Source: Allacma fusca
Lineage: Eukaryota > Arthropoda > Collembola > Symphypleona > Sminthuridae
DNA: 64,000 nucleotides
Assembly (NCBI GenBank): GCA_947179485.1
Contig: OX359250.1
Location: 6,593,661 to 6,657,660 of the forward strand
Reading direction: 5' to 3'
Positions 13,846-25,187 of this stretch are shown here, one piece after another. The notes beneath the pieces are model-generated. The model worked only from the letters and a program-made list of their open reading frames with translations. It was not told the origin of the DNA and did no database searches. The translations under genes were made by a program, and so were the position numbers. The stretch's first letter is position 1; each line of letters opens with the position of its first letter.

Positions 13846-13856
13846 GAGTTAACTTG
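13846..13856 (+). repeat. 11-bp variant unit of array A (register shift 2)
   Basis: A second GAGTTAACTTG unit with the same upstream variant order as the one at 575-585. Between the two the array keeps exact 12-bp register. Confidence 0.9.
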
Positions 13857-15539
13857 GAGTTTAACTTGGAGTCTAACTTGGAGTTTAACTTGGAGTTTAA
13901 CTTGGAGTTTAACTTGGAGTTTAACTTGGAGTTTAACTTGGAGTCTAACTTGGAGTCTAACTTGGAGTTTAACTTGGAGTCTAACTTGGAGTTTAACTTG
14001 GAGTTTAACTTGGAGTTTAACTTGGAGTCTAACTTGGAGTTTAACTTGGAGTTTAACTTGGAGTTTAACTTGGAGTCTAACTTGGAGTCTAACTTGGAGT
14101 TTAACTTGGAGTTTAACTTGGAGTTTAACTTGGAGTCTAACTTGGAGTTTAACTTGGAGTTTAACTTGGAGTTTAACTTGGAGTCTAACTTGGAGTTTAA
14201 CTTGGAGTCTAACTTATAGTCTAACTTGGAGTTTAACTTGGAGTTTAACTTGGGGTATAAGTTGGAGTTTAAGTTGGAGTTTAACTTGGAGTCTAACTTG
14301 GAGTTTAACTTGGAGTTTAACTTGGAGTCTAACTTGGAGTCTAACTTGGAGTTTAACTTGGAGTATAACTTGGAGCCTAACTTGGAGTTTAACTTGGAGT
14401 CTAACTTGGAGTCTAACTTGGAGTTTAACTCGGAGTTTAACTTGGAGTTTAACTTGGAGCCTAACTTAAAGTTTAACTTGGAGTCTAACTTGGAGTCTAA
14501 CTTGGAGATTAACTTGGAGTTTAACTTGGAGTCTAACTTGGAGTCTAACTTGGAGTTTAACTTGGAGTTTAACTTGGAGTCTAACTTGGAGTTTAACTTG
14601 GAGTTTAACTTGGAGTTTAACTTGGAGTCTAACTTGGAGTTTAACTTGGAGTTTAACTTGTAGTTTAACTTGGAGTCTAACTTGGAGTTTAACTTGGAGT
14701 CTAACTTGGAGTCTAACTTGGAGTTTAACTTGGAGTCTAACTTGGAGTCTAACTCGGAGTTTACCTTGGAGTCTAACTTGGAGTCTAACTCGTAGTTTAA
14801 CTTGGAGTCTAACTTGGAGTTTAACTTGGAGTTTATTTTGGAGTTTAACTTGGAGTCTAACTTGGAGTTTAACTTGGAGTCTAACTTGGAGTGTAACTTG
14901 GAGTTTAACTTGGAGTTTAACTTGGAGTCTAACTTGGAGTTTAACTTGGAGTTTAACTTGGAGTCTAACTTGGAGTCTAACTTGGAGTTTAACTTGGAGT
15001 TTAACTTGGAGTTTAACTTGGAGTCTAACTTGGAGTCTAACTTGGAGTTTAACTTGGAGTTTAACTTGGAGTTTAACTTGGAGTCTAACTTGGAGTCTAA
15101 CTTGGAGTTTAACTTGGAGTTTAACTTGGAGTTTAACTTGGAGTCTAACTTGGAGTTTAACTTGGAGTTTAACTTGGAGTTTAACTTGGAGTCTAACTTG
15201 GAGTTTAACTTGGAGTCTAACTTGGAGTCTAACTTGGAGTTTAACTTGGAGTCTAACTTGTGGTCTAACTCGGAGTTTACCTTGGAGTCTAACTTGGAGT
15301 TTAACTTGGAGTTTAACTTGGAGTTTAGCTTGGAGTCTAACTTGGAGTTTAACTTGGAGTTTAACTTGGAGTTTAACTTGGAGTCTAACTTGGAGTTTAA
15401 CTTGGAGTCTAATTTGGAGTTTAACTTGGAGTTTAACTTGGGGTCTAAGTTGGAGTTTAACTTGGAGGTTAACTTGGAGTCTAACTTGGAGTTTAACTTG
15501 GAGTTTAACTTGGAGTCTAACTTGGAGTTTAACTTGGAG

Positions 15540-18500
15540 TTTAACTTGGAGTTTAACTTGGAGCCTAACTTGGAGTTTAACTTGGAGTCTAACTTGGAGT
15601 CTAACTTGGAGTTTAACTTGGAGTTTAACTTGGAGCCTAACTTAAAGTTTAACTTGGAGTCTAACTTGGAGTCTAACTTGGAGATTAACTTGGAGTTTAA
15701 CTTGGAGTCTAACTTGGAGTCTAACTTGGAGTTTAACTTGGAGTTTAACTCGGAGTCTAACTTGGAGTTTAACTTGGAGTTTAACTTGGAGTTTAACTTG
15801 GAGTCTAACTTGGAGTCTAACTTGGAGTTTAACTTGGAGTTTAACTTGGAGTTTAACTTGGAGTCTAACTTGGAGTTTAACTTGGAGTCTAACTTGGAGT
15901 TTAACTTGGAGTCTAACTTATAGTCTAACTTGGAGTTTAACTTGGAGTTTAACTTGGAGTTTAACTTGGAGTTTAACTTGGAGTCTAACTTGGAGTTTAA
16001 CTTGGAGTCTAACTTGGAGTCTAACTTGGAGTTTAACTTGGAGTCTAACTTGGAGTCTAACTCGGAGTTTACCTTGGAGTCTAACTTGGAGTCTAACTCG
16101 TAGTTTAACTTGGAGTCTAACTTGGAGTTTAACTTGGAGTTTAACTTGGAGTTTAGCTTGGAGTCTAACTTGGAGTTTAACTTGGAGTTTAACTTGGAGT
16201 TTAACTTGGAGTCTAACTTGGAGTTTAACTTGGAGTCTAACTTGGAGTCTAACTTGGAGTCTAACTTGGAGTTTAACTTGGAGTTTAACTTGGGGTCTAA
16301 GTTGGAGTTTAACTTGGAGGTTAACTTGGAGTCTAACTTGGAGTTTAACTTGGAGTTTAACTTGGAGTCTAACTTGGAGTTTAACTTGGAGTTTAACTTG
16401 GAGTTTAACTTGGAGTCTAACTTGGAGTTTAACTTGGAGTTTAACTTGGAGTTTAACTTGGAGTTTAACTTGGAGTCTAACTTGGAGTTTAACTTGGAGT
16501 CTAACTTGGAGTCTAACTTGGAGTTTAACTTGGAGTTTAACTTGGAGTCTAACTTGGAGTCTAACTTGGAGTTTAACTTGGAGTTTAACTTGGAGTTTAA
16601 CTTGGAGTCTAACTTGGAGTTTAACTTGGAGTTTATTTTGGAGTTTAACTTGGAGTCTAACTTGGAGTTTAACTTGGAGTCTAACTTGGAGTGTAACTTG
16701 GAGTTTAACTTGGAGTTTAACTTGGAGTCTAACTTGGAGTTTAACTTGGAGTTTAACTTGGAGTCTAACTTGGAGTCTAACTTGGAGTTTAACTTGGAGT
16801 TTAACTTGGAGTTTAACTTGGAGTCTAACTTGGAGTCTAACTTGGAGTTTAACTTGGAGTTTAACTTGGAGTCTAACTTGGAGTTTAACTTGGAGTTTAA
16901 CTTGGAGTTTAACTTGGAGTCTAACTTGGAGTTTAACTTGGAGTCTAACTTATAGTCTAACTTGGAGTTTAACTTGGAGTTTAACTTGGGGTCTAAGTTG
17001 GAGTTTAACTTGGAGTTTAACTTATAGTCTAACTTGGAGTTTAACTTGGAGTTTAACTTGGGGTCTAAGTTGGAGTTTAACTTGGAGTTTAACTTGGAGT
17101 CTAACTTGGAGTTTAACTTGGAGTTTAACTTGGAGTCTAACTTGGAGTCTAACTTGGAGTTTAACTTGGAGTCTAACTTGGAGTTTAACTTGGAGTTTAA
17201 CTTGGAGTTTAACTTGGAGTCTAACTTGGAGTTTAACTTGGAGTTTAACTTGGAGTCTAACTTGGAGTCTAACTTGGAGTTTAACTTGGAGTTTAACTTG
17301 GAGTTTAACTTGGAGTCTAACTTGGAGTATAACTTGGAGCCTAACTTGGAGTTTAACTTGGAGTCTAACTTGGAGTTTAACTTGGAGTTTAACTTGGAGT
17401 TTAACTTGGAGTTTAACTTGGAGTTTAACTTGGAGCCTAACTTAAAGTTTAACTTGGAGTTTAACTTGGAGTCTAACTTGGAGTTTAACTTGGAGTTTAA
17501 CTTGGAGTTTAACTTGGAGTCTAACTTGGAGTTTAACTTGGAGTCTAACTTATAGTCTAACTTGGAGTTTAACTTGGAGTTTAACTTGGGGTCTAAGTTG
17601 GAGTTTAACTTGGAGTTTAACTTGGAGTCTAACTTGGAGTTTAACTTGGAGTTTAACTTGGAGTCTAACTTGGAGTCTAACTTGGAGTTTAACTTGGAGT
17701 TTAACTTGGAGTTTAACTTGGAGTCTAACTTGGAGTCTAACTTGGAGTTTAACTTGGAGTTTAACTTGGAGTTTAACTTGGAGTCTAACTTGGAGTTTAA
17801 CTTGGAGTTTAACTTGGAGTTTAACTTGGAGTTTAACTTGGAGTCTAACTTGGAGTTTAACTTGGAGTTTATTTTGGAGTTTAACTTGGAGTCTAACTTG
17901 GAGTTTAACTTGGAGTCTAACTTGGAGTGTAACTTGGAGTTTAACTTGGAGTTTAACTTGGAGTCTAACTTGGAGTTTAACTTGGAGTTTAACTTGGAGT
18001 TTAACTTGGAGCCTAACTTGGAGTTTAACTTGGAGTCTAACTTGGAGTCTAAGTTGGAGTTTAACTTGGAGTTTAACTTGGAGCCTAACTTAAAGTTTAA
18101 CTTGGAGTCTAACTTGGAGTCTAACTTGGAGATTAACTTGGAGTTTAACTTGGAGTCTAACTTGGAGTCTAACTTGGAGTTTAACTTGGAGTTTAACTCG
18201 GAGTCTAACTTGGAGTTTAACTTGGAGTTTAACTTGGAGTTTAACTTGGAGTCTAACTTGGAGTCTAACTTGGAGTTTAACTTGGAGTTTAACTTGGAGT
18301 TTAACTTGGAGTCTAACTTGGAGTTTAACTTGGAGTCTAACTTGGAGTTTAACTTGGAGTCTAACTTATAGTCTAACTTGGAGTTTAACTTGGAGTTTAA
18401 CTTGGAGTTTAACTTGGAGTTTAACTTGGAGTCTAACTTGGAGTTTAACTTGGAGTCTAACTTGGAGTCTAACTTGGAGTTTAACTTGGAGTCTAACTTG

Positions 18501-20003
18501 GAGTCTAACTCGGAGTTTACCTTGGAGTCTAACTTGGAGTCTAACTCGTAGTTTAACTTGGAGTCTAACTTGGAGTTTAACTTGGAGTTTAACTTGGAGT
18601 TTAGCTTGGAGTCTAACTTGGAGTTTCACTTGGAGTTTAACTTGGAGTTTAACTTGGAGTCTAACTTGGAGTTTAACTTGGAGTCTAACTTGGAGTCTAA
18701 CTTGGAGTCTAACTTGGAGTTTAACTTGGAGTTTAACTTGGGGTCTAAGTTGGAGTTTAACTTGGAGGTTAACTTGGAGTCTAACTTGGAGTTTAACTTG
18801 GAGTTTAACTTGGAGTCTAACTTGGAGTTTAACTTGGAGTTTAACTTGGAGTTTAACTTGGAGTCTAACTTGGAGTTTAACTTGGAGTTTAACTTGGAGT
18901 TTAACTTGGAGTTTAACTTGGAGTCTAACTTGGAGTTTAACTTGGAGTCTAACTTGGAGTCTAACTTGGAGTTTAACTTGGAGTTTAACTTGGAGTCTAA
19001 CTTGGAGTCTAACTTGGAGTTTAACTTGGAGTTTAACTTGGAGTTTAACTTGGAGTCTAACTTGGAGTTTAACTTGGAGTTTATTTTGGAGTTTAACTTG
19101 GAGTCTAACTTGGAGTTTAACTTGGAGTCTAACTTGGAGTGTAACTTGGAGTTTAACTTGGAGTTTAACTTGGAGTCTAACTTGGAGTTTAACTTGGAGT
19201 TTAACTTGGAGTCTAACTTGGAGTCTAACTTGGAGTTTAACTTGGAGTTTAACTTGGAGTTTAACTTGGAGTCTAACTTGGAGTCTAACTTGGAGTTTAA
19301 CTTGGAGTTTAACTTGGAGTCTAACTTGGAGTTTAACTTGGAGTTTAACTTGGAGTTTAACTTGGAGTCTAACTTGGAGTTTAACTTGGAGTCTAACTTA
19401 TAGTCTAACTTGGAGTTTAACTTGGAGTTTAACTTGGGGTCTAAGTTGGAGTTTAACTTGGAGTTTAACTTATAGTCTAACTTGGAGTTTAACTTGGAGT
19501 TTAACTTGGGGTCTAAGTTGGAGTTTAACTTGGAGTTTAACTTGGAGTCTAACTTGGAGTTTAACTTGGAGTTTAACTTGGAGTCTAACTTGGAGTCTAA
19601 CTTGGAGTTTAACTTGGAGTCTAACTTGGAGTTTAACTTGGAGTTTAACTTGGAGTTTAACTTGGAGTCTAACTTGGAGTTTAACTTGGAGTTTAACTTG
19701 GAGTCTAACTTGGAGTCTAACTTGGAGTTTAACTTGGAGTTTAACTTGGAGTTTAACTTGGAGTCTAACTTGGAGTATAACTTGGAGCCTAACTTGGAGT
19801 TTAACTTGGAGTCTAACTTGGAGTCTAACTTGGAGTTTAACTTGGAGTTTAACTTGGAGTTTAACTTGGAGTTTAACTTGGAGCCTAACTTAAAGTTTAA
19901 CTTGGAGTTTAACTTGGAGTCTAACTTGGAGTTTAACTTGGAGTTTAACTTGGAGTTTAACTTGGAGTCTAACTTGGAGTTTAACTTGGAGTCTAACTTA
20001 TAG
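15540..20003 (+). repeat. Array A tandem duplication, 2,448-bp period
   Basis: The segment from about 15,540 recurs from about 17,988 with a constant 2,448-bp offset (204 units). The marker frames at 15,923/18,371, 16,955/19,403 and 17,555/20,003 all pair at this distance. Rare variants such as AACTCGGAGTCTAAC and GAGTTTATTTTG are shared in order. Confidence 0.85.
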
Positions 20004-20531
20004 TCTAACTTGGAGTTTAACTTGGAGTTTAACTTGGGGTCTAAGTTGGAGTTTAACTTGGAGTTTAACTTGGAGTCTAACTTGGAGTTTAACTTGGAGT
20101 TTAACTTGGAGTCTAACTTGGAGTCTAACTTGGAGTTTAACTTGGAGTCTAACTTGGAGTTTAACTTGGAGTTTAACTTGGAGTTTAACTTGGAGTCTAA
20201 CTTGGAGTTTAACTTGGAGTTTAACTTGGAGTCTAACTTGGAGTCTAACTTGGAGTTTAACTTGGAGTTTAACTTGGAGTTTAACTTGGAGTCTAACTTG
20301 GAGTATAACTTGGAGCCTAACTTGGAGTTTAACTTGGAGTCTAACTTGGAGTCTAACTTGGAGTTTAACTTGGAGTTTAACTTGGAGTTTAACTTGGAGT
20401 TTAACTTGGAGCCTAACTTAAAGTTTAACTTGGAGTTTAACTTGGAGTCTAACTTGGAGTTTAACTTGGAGTTTAACTTGGAGTTTAACTTGGAGTCTAA
20501 CTTGGAGTTTAACTTGGAGTCTAACTTATAG
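19476..20531 (+). repeat. Array A tandem duplication, 528-bp period
   Basis: Two adjacent 44-unit blocks (19,476-20,003 and 20,004-20,531) have the same unit order, including GAGTATAAC, GAGCCTAAC and AACTTAAAG. Both end at AACTTATAG. The older 2,448-bp partner upstream has only one such block, so this is a later, local duplication. Confidence 0.85.
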
Positions 20532-20969
20532 TCTAACTTGGAGTTTAACTTGGAGTTTAACTTGGGGTCTAAGTTGGAGTTTAACTTGGAGTTTAACTTG
20601 GAGTCTAACTTGGAGTTTAACTTGGAGTTTAACTTGGAGTCTAACTTGGAGTCTAACTTGGAGTTTAACTTGGAGTTTAACTTGGAGTTTAACTTGGAGT
20701 CTAACTTGGAGTCTAACTTGGAGTTTAACTTGGAGTTTAACTTGGAGTTTAACTTGGAGTCTAACTTGGAGTTTAACTTGGAGTCTAACTTATAGTCTAA
20801 CTTGGAGTTTAACTTGGAGTTTAACTTGGGGTCTAAGTTGGAGTTTAACTTGGAGTTTAACTTGGAGTTTAACTTGGAGTCTAACTTGGAGTTTAACTTG
20901 GAGTTTAACTTGGAGTTTAACTTGGAGTCTAACTTGGAGTTTAACTTGGAGTCTAACTTGGAGTCTAAC

Positions 20970-21010
20970 TTGGAGTTTAACTTAACTTAAACTTGTAGTT
21001 AAGTTTATAG
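20970..21010 (+). other. Junction of array A and array B
   Basis: Array A ends in GAGTTTAACTTAACTTAAAC and passes within about 20 bases into TTGTAGTTAAG units. No unique DNA lies between the two arrays, and the repeat orientation (CTTG on the plus strand) is kept. Confidence 0.85.
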
Positions 21011-21214
21011 TTAAGCTTGTAGTTAAGCTTGTAGTTAAGCTTGTAGTTAAGCTTGTAGTTATGCTTGTAGTTAAGCTTGTACTTAAGCTTATAGTTAAGC
21101 TTGTAGTTAAGCTTGTAGTTAAGCTTGTGGTTAAGCTTGTAGTTAAGCTTGTAGTTAAGCTGTAGTTCAGGTTTTGGTTAATTTTGTAGTTAAGCTTGTA
21201 GTTAAGCTTGTAGT
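20983..21214 (+). repeat. Array B, first block: 12-bp satellite TAGTTAAGCTTG
   Basis: About 19 units of TAGTTAAGCTTG with variants (TATAGTTAAG, GTACTTAAG, GTGGTTAAG). It includes one linker where the unit loses a base (AAGCTGTAGTT) and is followed by CAGGTTTTGGTT and AATTTTGTAGTT. From about 21,085 the order of variants matches the flank of the second retroelement (about 32,750-32,904), so this is the left edge of the large duplication. The block ends at a Gypsy insertion, with TAGT as target-site duplication (21,211-21,214). Confidence 0.9.
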
Positions 21215-21377
21215 TGTAACCAGGCTAACTCTAAAGAACTTATGTATGTATAATGATGGAATGGAATTATGAAAGTTAAGTACCTTTATTGTTTGACCTG
21301 AGTCTCGGATTCCTTTATGCCAATAACTTTGCACAAGGAGGAATTTAAGATTTTCCTTTCTTTATTTCTAAAGAGCG

Positions 21378-21440
21378 GAGAGATCCTTTTGACACGGTTT
21401 ACAGTTTATTAATGAACATACCGAGTCAAAGGGGTCTCTC
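21378..21440 (-). promoter_or_regulatory. Long imperfect hairpin in the LTR
   Basis: Two 21-bp arms (21,378-21,398 and 21,420-21,440) are inverted repeats of each other at 18 of 21 positions, with a 21-base loop. Two of the three mismatches would be G-U pairs in RNA of one sense. The structure is present in all four LTRs of the window (also at 26,450-26,512, 33,068-33,130 and 38,153-38,215). Its role is not known; an RNA structure in R/U5 or a protein-binding palindrome are both possible. Confidence 0.7.
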
Positions 21441-21485
21441 CCTTAAATAACATTATGAAGGGTCATATAATGTACTAGAAGGTAC

Positions 21486-21585
21486 TAGAATGTTCCTACT
21501 GGAGCACTATAGAAATTTATAGATTATTCTAAAAGAAAACACTAGAACAATAGTGAATGTTCCAAATGGAACATTCTACGAAAAA
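21486..21585 (-). promoter_or_regulatory. Heat-shock-element-like cluster in LTR
   Basis: GAATGTTC occurs at 21,488-21,495 and 21,555-21,562. The second is half of a perfect inverted repeat with 9-bp arms (GAATGTTCC and GGAACATTC, 4-base spacer, 21,555-21,576), followed closely by a further GAA. GAANNTTC and TTCNNGAA are the core of heat-shock-factor sites. In element orientation the cluster flanks TATA-like CTATAAATT, a plausible U3 position. The cluster is also present in the other LTRs, including both 5' LTRs (26,560-26,634 and 38,263-38,337). Binding is inferred from motif only. Confidence 0.5.
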
Positions 21586-21711
21586 TCCAGATTCCTGAAA
21601 TATATTGAAATACTTATTCTAATTAGGTTGACCCAACCTAAATATAAATAAAAGGTGAAACATCATCAAACTATATCATATATGTACATAGGTGTAGCAC
21701 ACAGGGCTATA

Positions 21712-21721
21712 CTATCCCCCC
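21712..21721 (-). other. Polypurine tract of Gypsy copy 1
   Basis: On the minus strand the sequence is GGGGGGATAG, directly beside the 3' LTR. This is the expected place for the plus-strand primer of an LTR retroelement. The last pol codons run into it, so no env gene can lie between pol and the LTR. Confidence 0.75.
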
Positions 21722-24700
21722 GAAGAAAAACAATTTGGCATTCTATGACCCAATTGTTTTCTGTAATCTACTCTGGGTAACCTTTTAGGTCGTGTCAAAA
21801 TCTGTCCTGATTCTTGTTCACATTCGTGTTTCTCGGCAGGTTTTGAATTGGCACGTAGATTTTTTTGAGATGACACATCAAGTGGTACTCGTGGTATAAA
21901 TTTCTTCAGATTGGAAATATGTTGTCTACCCATAAATCGCCCATCAACCGTACCTATTTCGTACGTGATATCAGACAGCTTGTTCAAAATACGATACGGT
22001 CCCTCAAACAACGGCGCTAACTTCTTTGAAAATTTCTTGGCAGCATTTGATATGGGGTGTGTGCGTACCAAAACTAAATCGTTGTGTTTTAACTCGCCGG
22101 GGCGACGAGATCGATTATAATGTTGCTGCTGTTTTAATTGATTTCGTACAATATTCTTTGTGGCTGTTTGTTGTGCCATGTTTGCCTGTTGTGATTTATG
22201 TTTGATGTATTCATTAAACGACTTGAATGATTTCTCACCTGTTATTTGTAAGGCATTATCTAATGGGAGACGCAATTCTCGCCCAAAGAACAATTTAGCA
22301 GGGGAAAATCCGGTTGTGTCGTTTATAGTTGACCGGAAAGCCAGAGCGAAATCCTGTAAGTGTTCGTCCCACTTTGTATGATTACCGTCTAAGAACATTC
22401 TGATTTTAGCCTCGAGGGTTTGATTATATCGCTCCGTCATATTCGCTTGTGCGTGGTACGGTGAAATGTATTTAAGAATTATTTTATTTTTGGCACAGAA
22501 CTCTTGAAATTCGTTAGCGATAAAACAGGAACCATTGTCTGCTGTTAAGAATTCCATGCAGCCGTAACGAGACAAGACATCTTTACGTAGCTTATTAATG
22601 ATTTCCCGAGAAGTTCCGTTTCGTAATGGAATGATTTCAGTATATTTGGAAAATGAATCTACCACAACTAATATTCCCGTGAAGCCATTTTGGGATCTGG
22701 GAAGGGGGTAGATCAGGTCCAAATTTACGGATTGCCAGGGTTTGGATGGGGTACTAGATTTCATTAAGCCCACTGGTTTCCTACGTTCTACTTTAAAAAG
22801 TTGACACTTTTCACAAGATTTTACATATGTGTCCACATCTTTAAGCATACCTTTCCACCAGACCCGCTTTCGCATGTTGTCGTACATCTTCTCGATTCCC
22901 AAATGGGCTTGCTGAGGAACATCGTGTAGTTCATGTAGCATGAAATGACGTAAAGATAAAGGTATTACTACTCGCCATTCACTGACCTTTGGGTTATTTG
23001 ACACATCCCTGTACAATATTCCGTCTTGAATTTTGTATCCAGACGTTAGTTTGTTGGACCCTTGATTTTGCAAAATTAGTTGTACTTCGCAATCTGCATG
23101 TTGCTCTTGTCTTACGCGATCTAGCGTTATTTCTTCGAGTGTAATTGAGTTTATATTTGGTAAATATTTTTCGAGATCGTCAATCTTTGATTCATCTACC
23201 AGGTCAGATGACGGAAATCGCGATAAGGCATCTGGTACCAAATTAATTTTCCCCGGAATATGTTGAATAGTAAAATCAAATTCTTCTAATCGAATTGCCC
23301 ATCTCGCCAGTTTTTTATTATCCTCCGTTAATCTGTACATCCACGTCAAACTTTTGTTGTCAGTTAACAGAGTAAAGGGAACTCCATCCAAATATTCTCT
23401 AAAATACGATGTAGCATAGAGTATTGCTAACAATTCTCGTTCCATGGCCGATCGGTTGCGCTGAGTTTTATTCAGGGTTGCACTACAGAAAGCGACTAAA
23501 TGTTTTCGACCGCCATACTGTTGGAATAACATTCCGCCTACGCCACAATCGGACGCGTCTGTTGCAAGGAAAAACTTCTGTCTAAAGTTTGGATACGATA
23601 AAATTCGGCCTGATGAAATGTCTCGTTTGATTTTCTCGAAAGCATTTTGTTCGTTGTCCGCCCAGCACCACTTTACATTTTGCCGTGTCAAATTAGTCAA
23701 CGGTTCCGCTTTGGTGCTGAGGTTTGGGATAAATTCCCGTAGCCAACTTGCCATCCCGAGAAAGGTTTTAAGTGCTTTACGATTTTTGGGAGCCGGATAC
23801 TCCTGTATAGCTTTTATTTTCTTTGAGTTCATTTTAATTCCACCCGACGTTAAGATGTATCCCAAATATTTGACTTCGGTTTTTCCGAATTCACACTTGT
23901 CAGTTCGACACGTCAATTTCGCCTTTCTTAGTCTTTCAGCGACTACTTTGATATGATGTAAATGGTCTTGGTATGTCCTAGTATATATTAGAATATCGTC
24001 TAGGTAAATAAATACAAACTTGCCAATGACGTCACTAAATATTTTCGTCATCATAAACTGAAATGCAGCGCGGGCACATTTGAGTCCAAATGGCAGCTTT
24101 ATGAACTGATATTGTTTCCCTGCTGCACTGGTCTACTCGATTCTTCTATTTCCATTTGATGATATCCTTTTACCAAGTCAAGTTTGGACAAAAATTTTGC
24201 ATCTCCCAGTTTATTTAAAATTGATCGAAGTGTAGGCATAGGGAAAGCCCAACTTTTGGTTTGCGAATTTATATATCGCGCGTCCGTGACCAACCGAAAC
24301 TCATTGGTCCCAGGTTTGGGTACCAAGAAACAACTGCTACTCCATTCGGACTCAGATGGTTCTATTATTCCTTCTATTAGATATTGTTCAAATTGTTCCT
24401 TAATAATTTTTTCCTTAAATGGTGTTGTCCGATACGGTTTCATCTTTTTGGGAATTGCGCCATCTATCAACTCAATTTTAAATTTACACACGTCCGTGTG
24501 ACCGATTTTATCCGAAAATACGTCGGCGTATTTTGATATTAGTTCCTTAATTTCGCTATTTTGTCTTCCGGACAATTTGACTAAATGATTTAACTTAATA
24601 TCAGAGACTTTATTATTTTTCTTCGTTTGACTAAAGGAAATTTTACCCTTTATCTTTATCAGGAAATCACATCCTAAAATAACAGAAGTATTCAACTTCT

Positions 24701-25187
24701 CAAACAAAAAATATCTTTGTAGAACCGATTTGCTACCTAAATTGAATTTAGCCATTATATAACCTAACGGCTGCATCTTGTCACCAGATGCTACTTTAAA
24801 TGTTCCATTATAACGGAACAATGGGATATCCCTGTTAGTATTAATCTCATCAAAGCATTCTTTTGACATACATGAAAAAACTGCGCCCGTATCCACAAGG
24901 CCTTTAATAGCAACATTATTCAACGTTATTAATAAATACGGCAAATCATTTTCTACTTTTACTGTTATTCCATTTTTAAAAAGGTGGCTATAAACATTTA
25001 TGGTATTAATTACTGATTGTCGATCTCGTCGTTTTCGTAATCGTGTTCGTACGTCATCGCAATCGGGTCTGAGATCATTTGATAGACCTGCGGGGAGGTC
25101 AACCTCCCTGTCGCTTTGGAGTTTCCCGATACATTGTTTTGCACAGGGGTTTGTTGTCCCATGGGTACATAATACTGTCCATTCCAC
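21712..25187 (-). pseudogene. pol remnant of Gypsy copy 1 (protease-RT-RNase H-integrase)
   Basis: This region holds the pol gene of a Ty3/Gypsy element in the usual order: aspartic protease, reverse transcriptase with a YLDD active site, RNase H, zinc-binding integrase core with D,D,E, then a C-terminal tail ending at the polypurine tract. It has about one break and is treated as a fossil. Its 5' part overlaps gag in another frame, as in gypsy families that express pol by ribosomal frameshifting. No env follows. Apart from the break it corresponds closely to pol of copy 2. Confidence 0.93.

Larger units (their letters stand above)
1..20982 (+). repeat. Array A: 12-bp satellite GAGTYTAACTTG, about 1,750 units
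   Basis: The whole stretch is a head-to-tail array of one 12-bp unit that exists mainly as GAGTTTAACTTG or GAGTCTAACTTG. Rarer variants recur in fixed neighbourhoods, for example GGGGTCTAAGTTG, GAGGTTAACTTG, GAGCCTAACTTAAAG, GAGATTAACTTG, AACTCGTAG and AACTTATAG. The repeat register stays constant for about 13.3 kb, and the only off-length units I found are two 11-bp ones. No unique sequence longer than one unit is present. The left end runs off the window. Open frames through the array (Glu-Phe/Ser-Asn-Leu, Leu-Thr-Trp-Ser, and Ser-Lys-Leu-Asn on the minus strand) follow from a period divisible by three. They start at TTG, the consensus has no ATG, and I do not call them genes. The function is unknown; heterochromatic or pericentromeric satellite is the natural inference. 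Confidence 0.97.
21215..21711 (-). repeat. 3' LTR of Gypsy copy 1
   Basis: This 497-bp LTR is nearly the same as 26,288-26,783. In element orientation it begins TATAGCCC and ends GGTTACA, not the common TG...CA. It holds two AATAAA-type signals on the minus strand, a hairpin with 21-bp arms (21,378-21,398 and 21,420-21,440), and a cluster of GAANNTTC motifs near 21,488-21,580. It is preceded (element orientation) by a G-rich polypurine tract. Confidence 0.93.

Noticed and set aside
1-20982. Dozens of long open frames such as repeated Glu-Phe-Asn-Leu or Leu-Thr-Trp-Ser, and a minus-strand Ser-Lys-Leu-Asn frame open for about 7.9 kb (roughly 5,731-13,673)
   Set aside because: A 12-bp period is four codons, so any stop-free unit gives endless open frames on both strands. 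The frames start at TTG, the consensus holds no ATG (or CAT for the minus strand), and the sequence has no domain, signal or intron structure. Satellite is the simpler reading.
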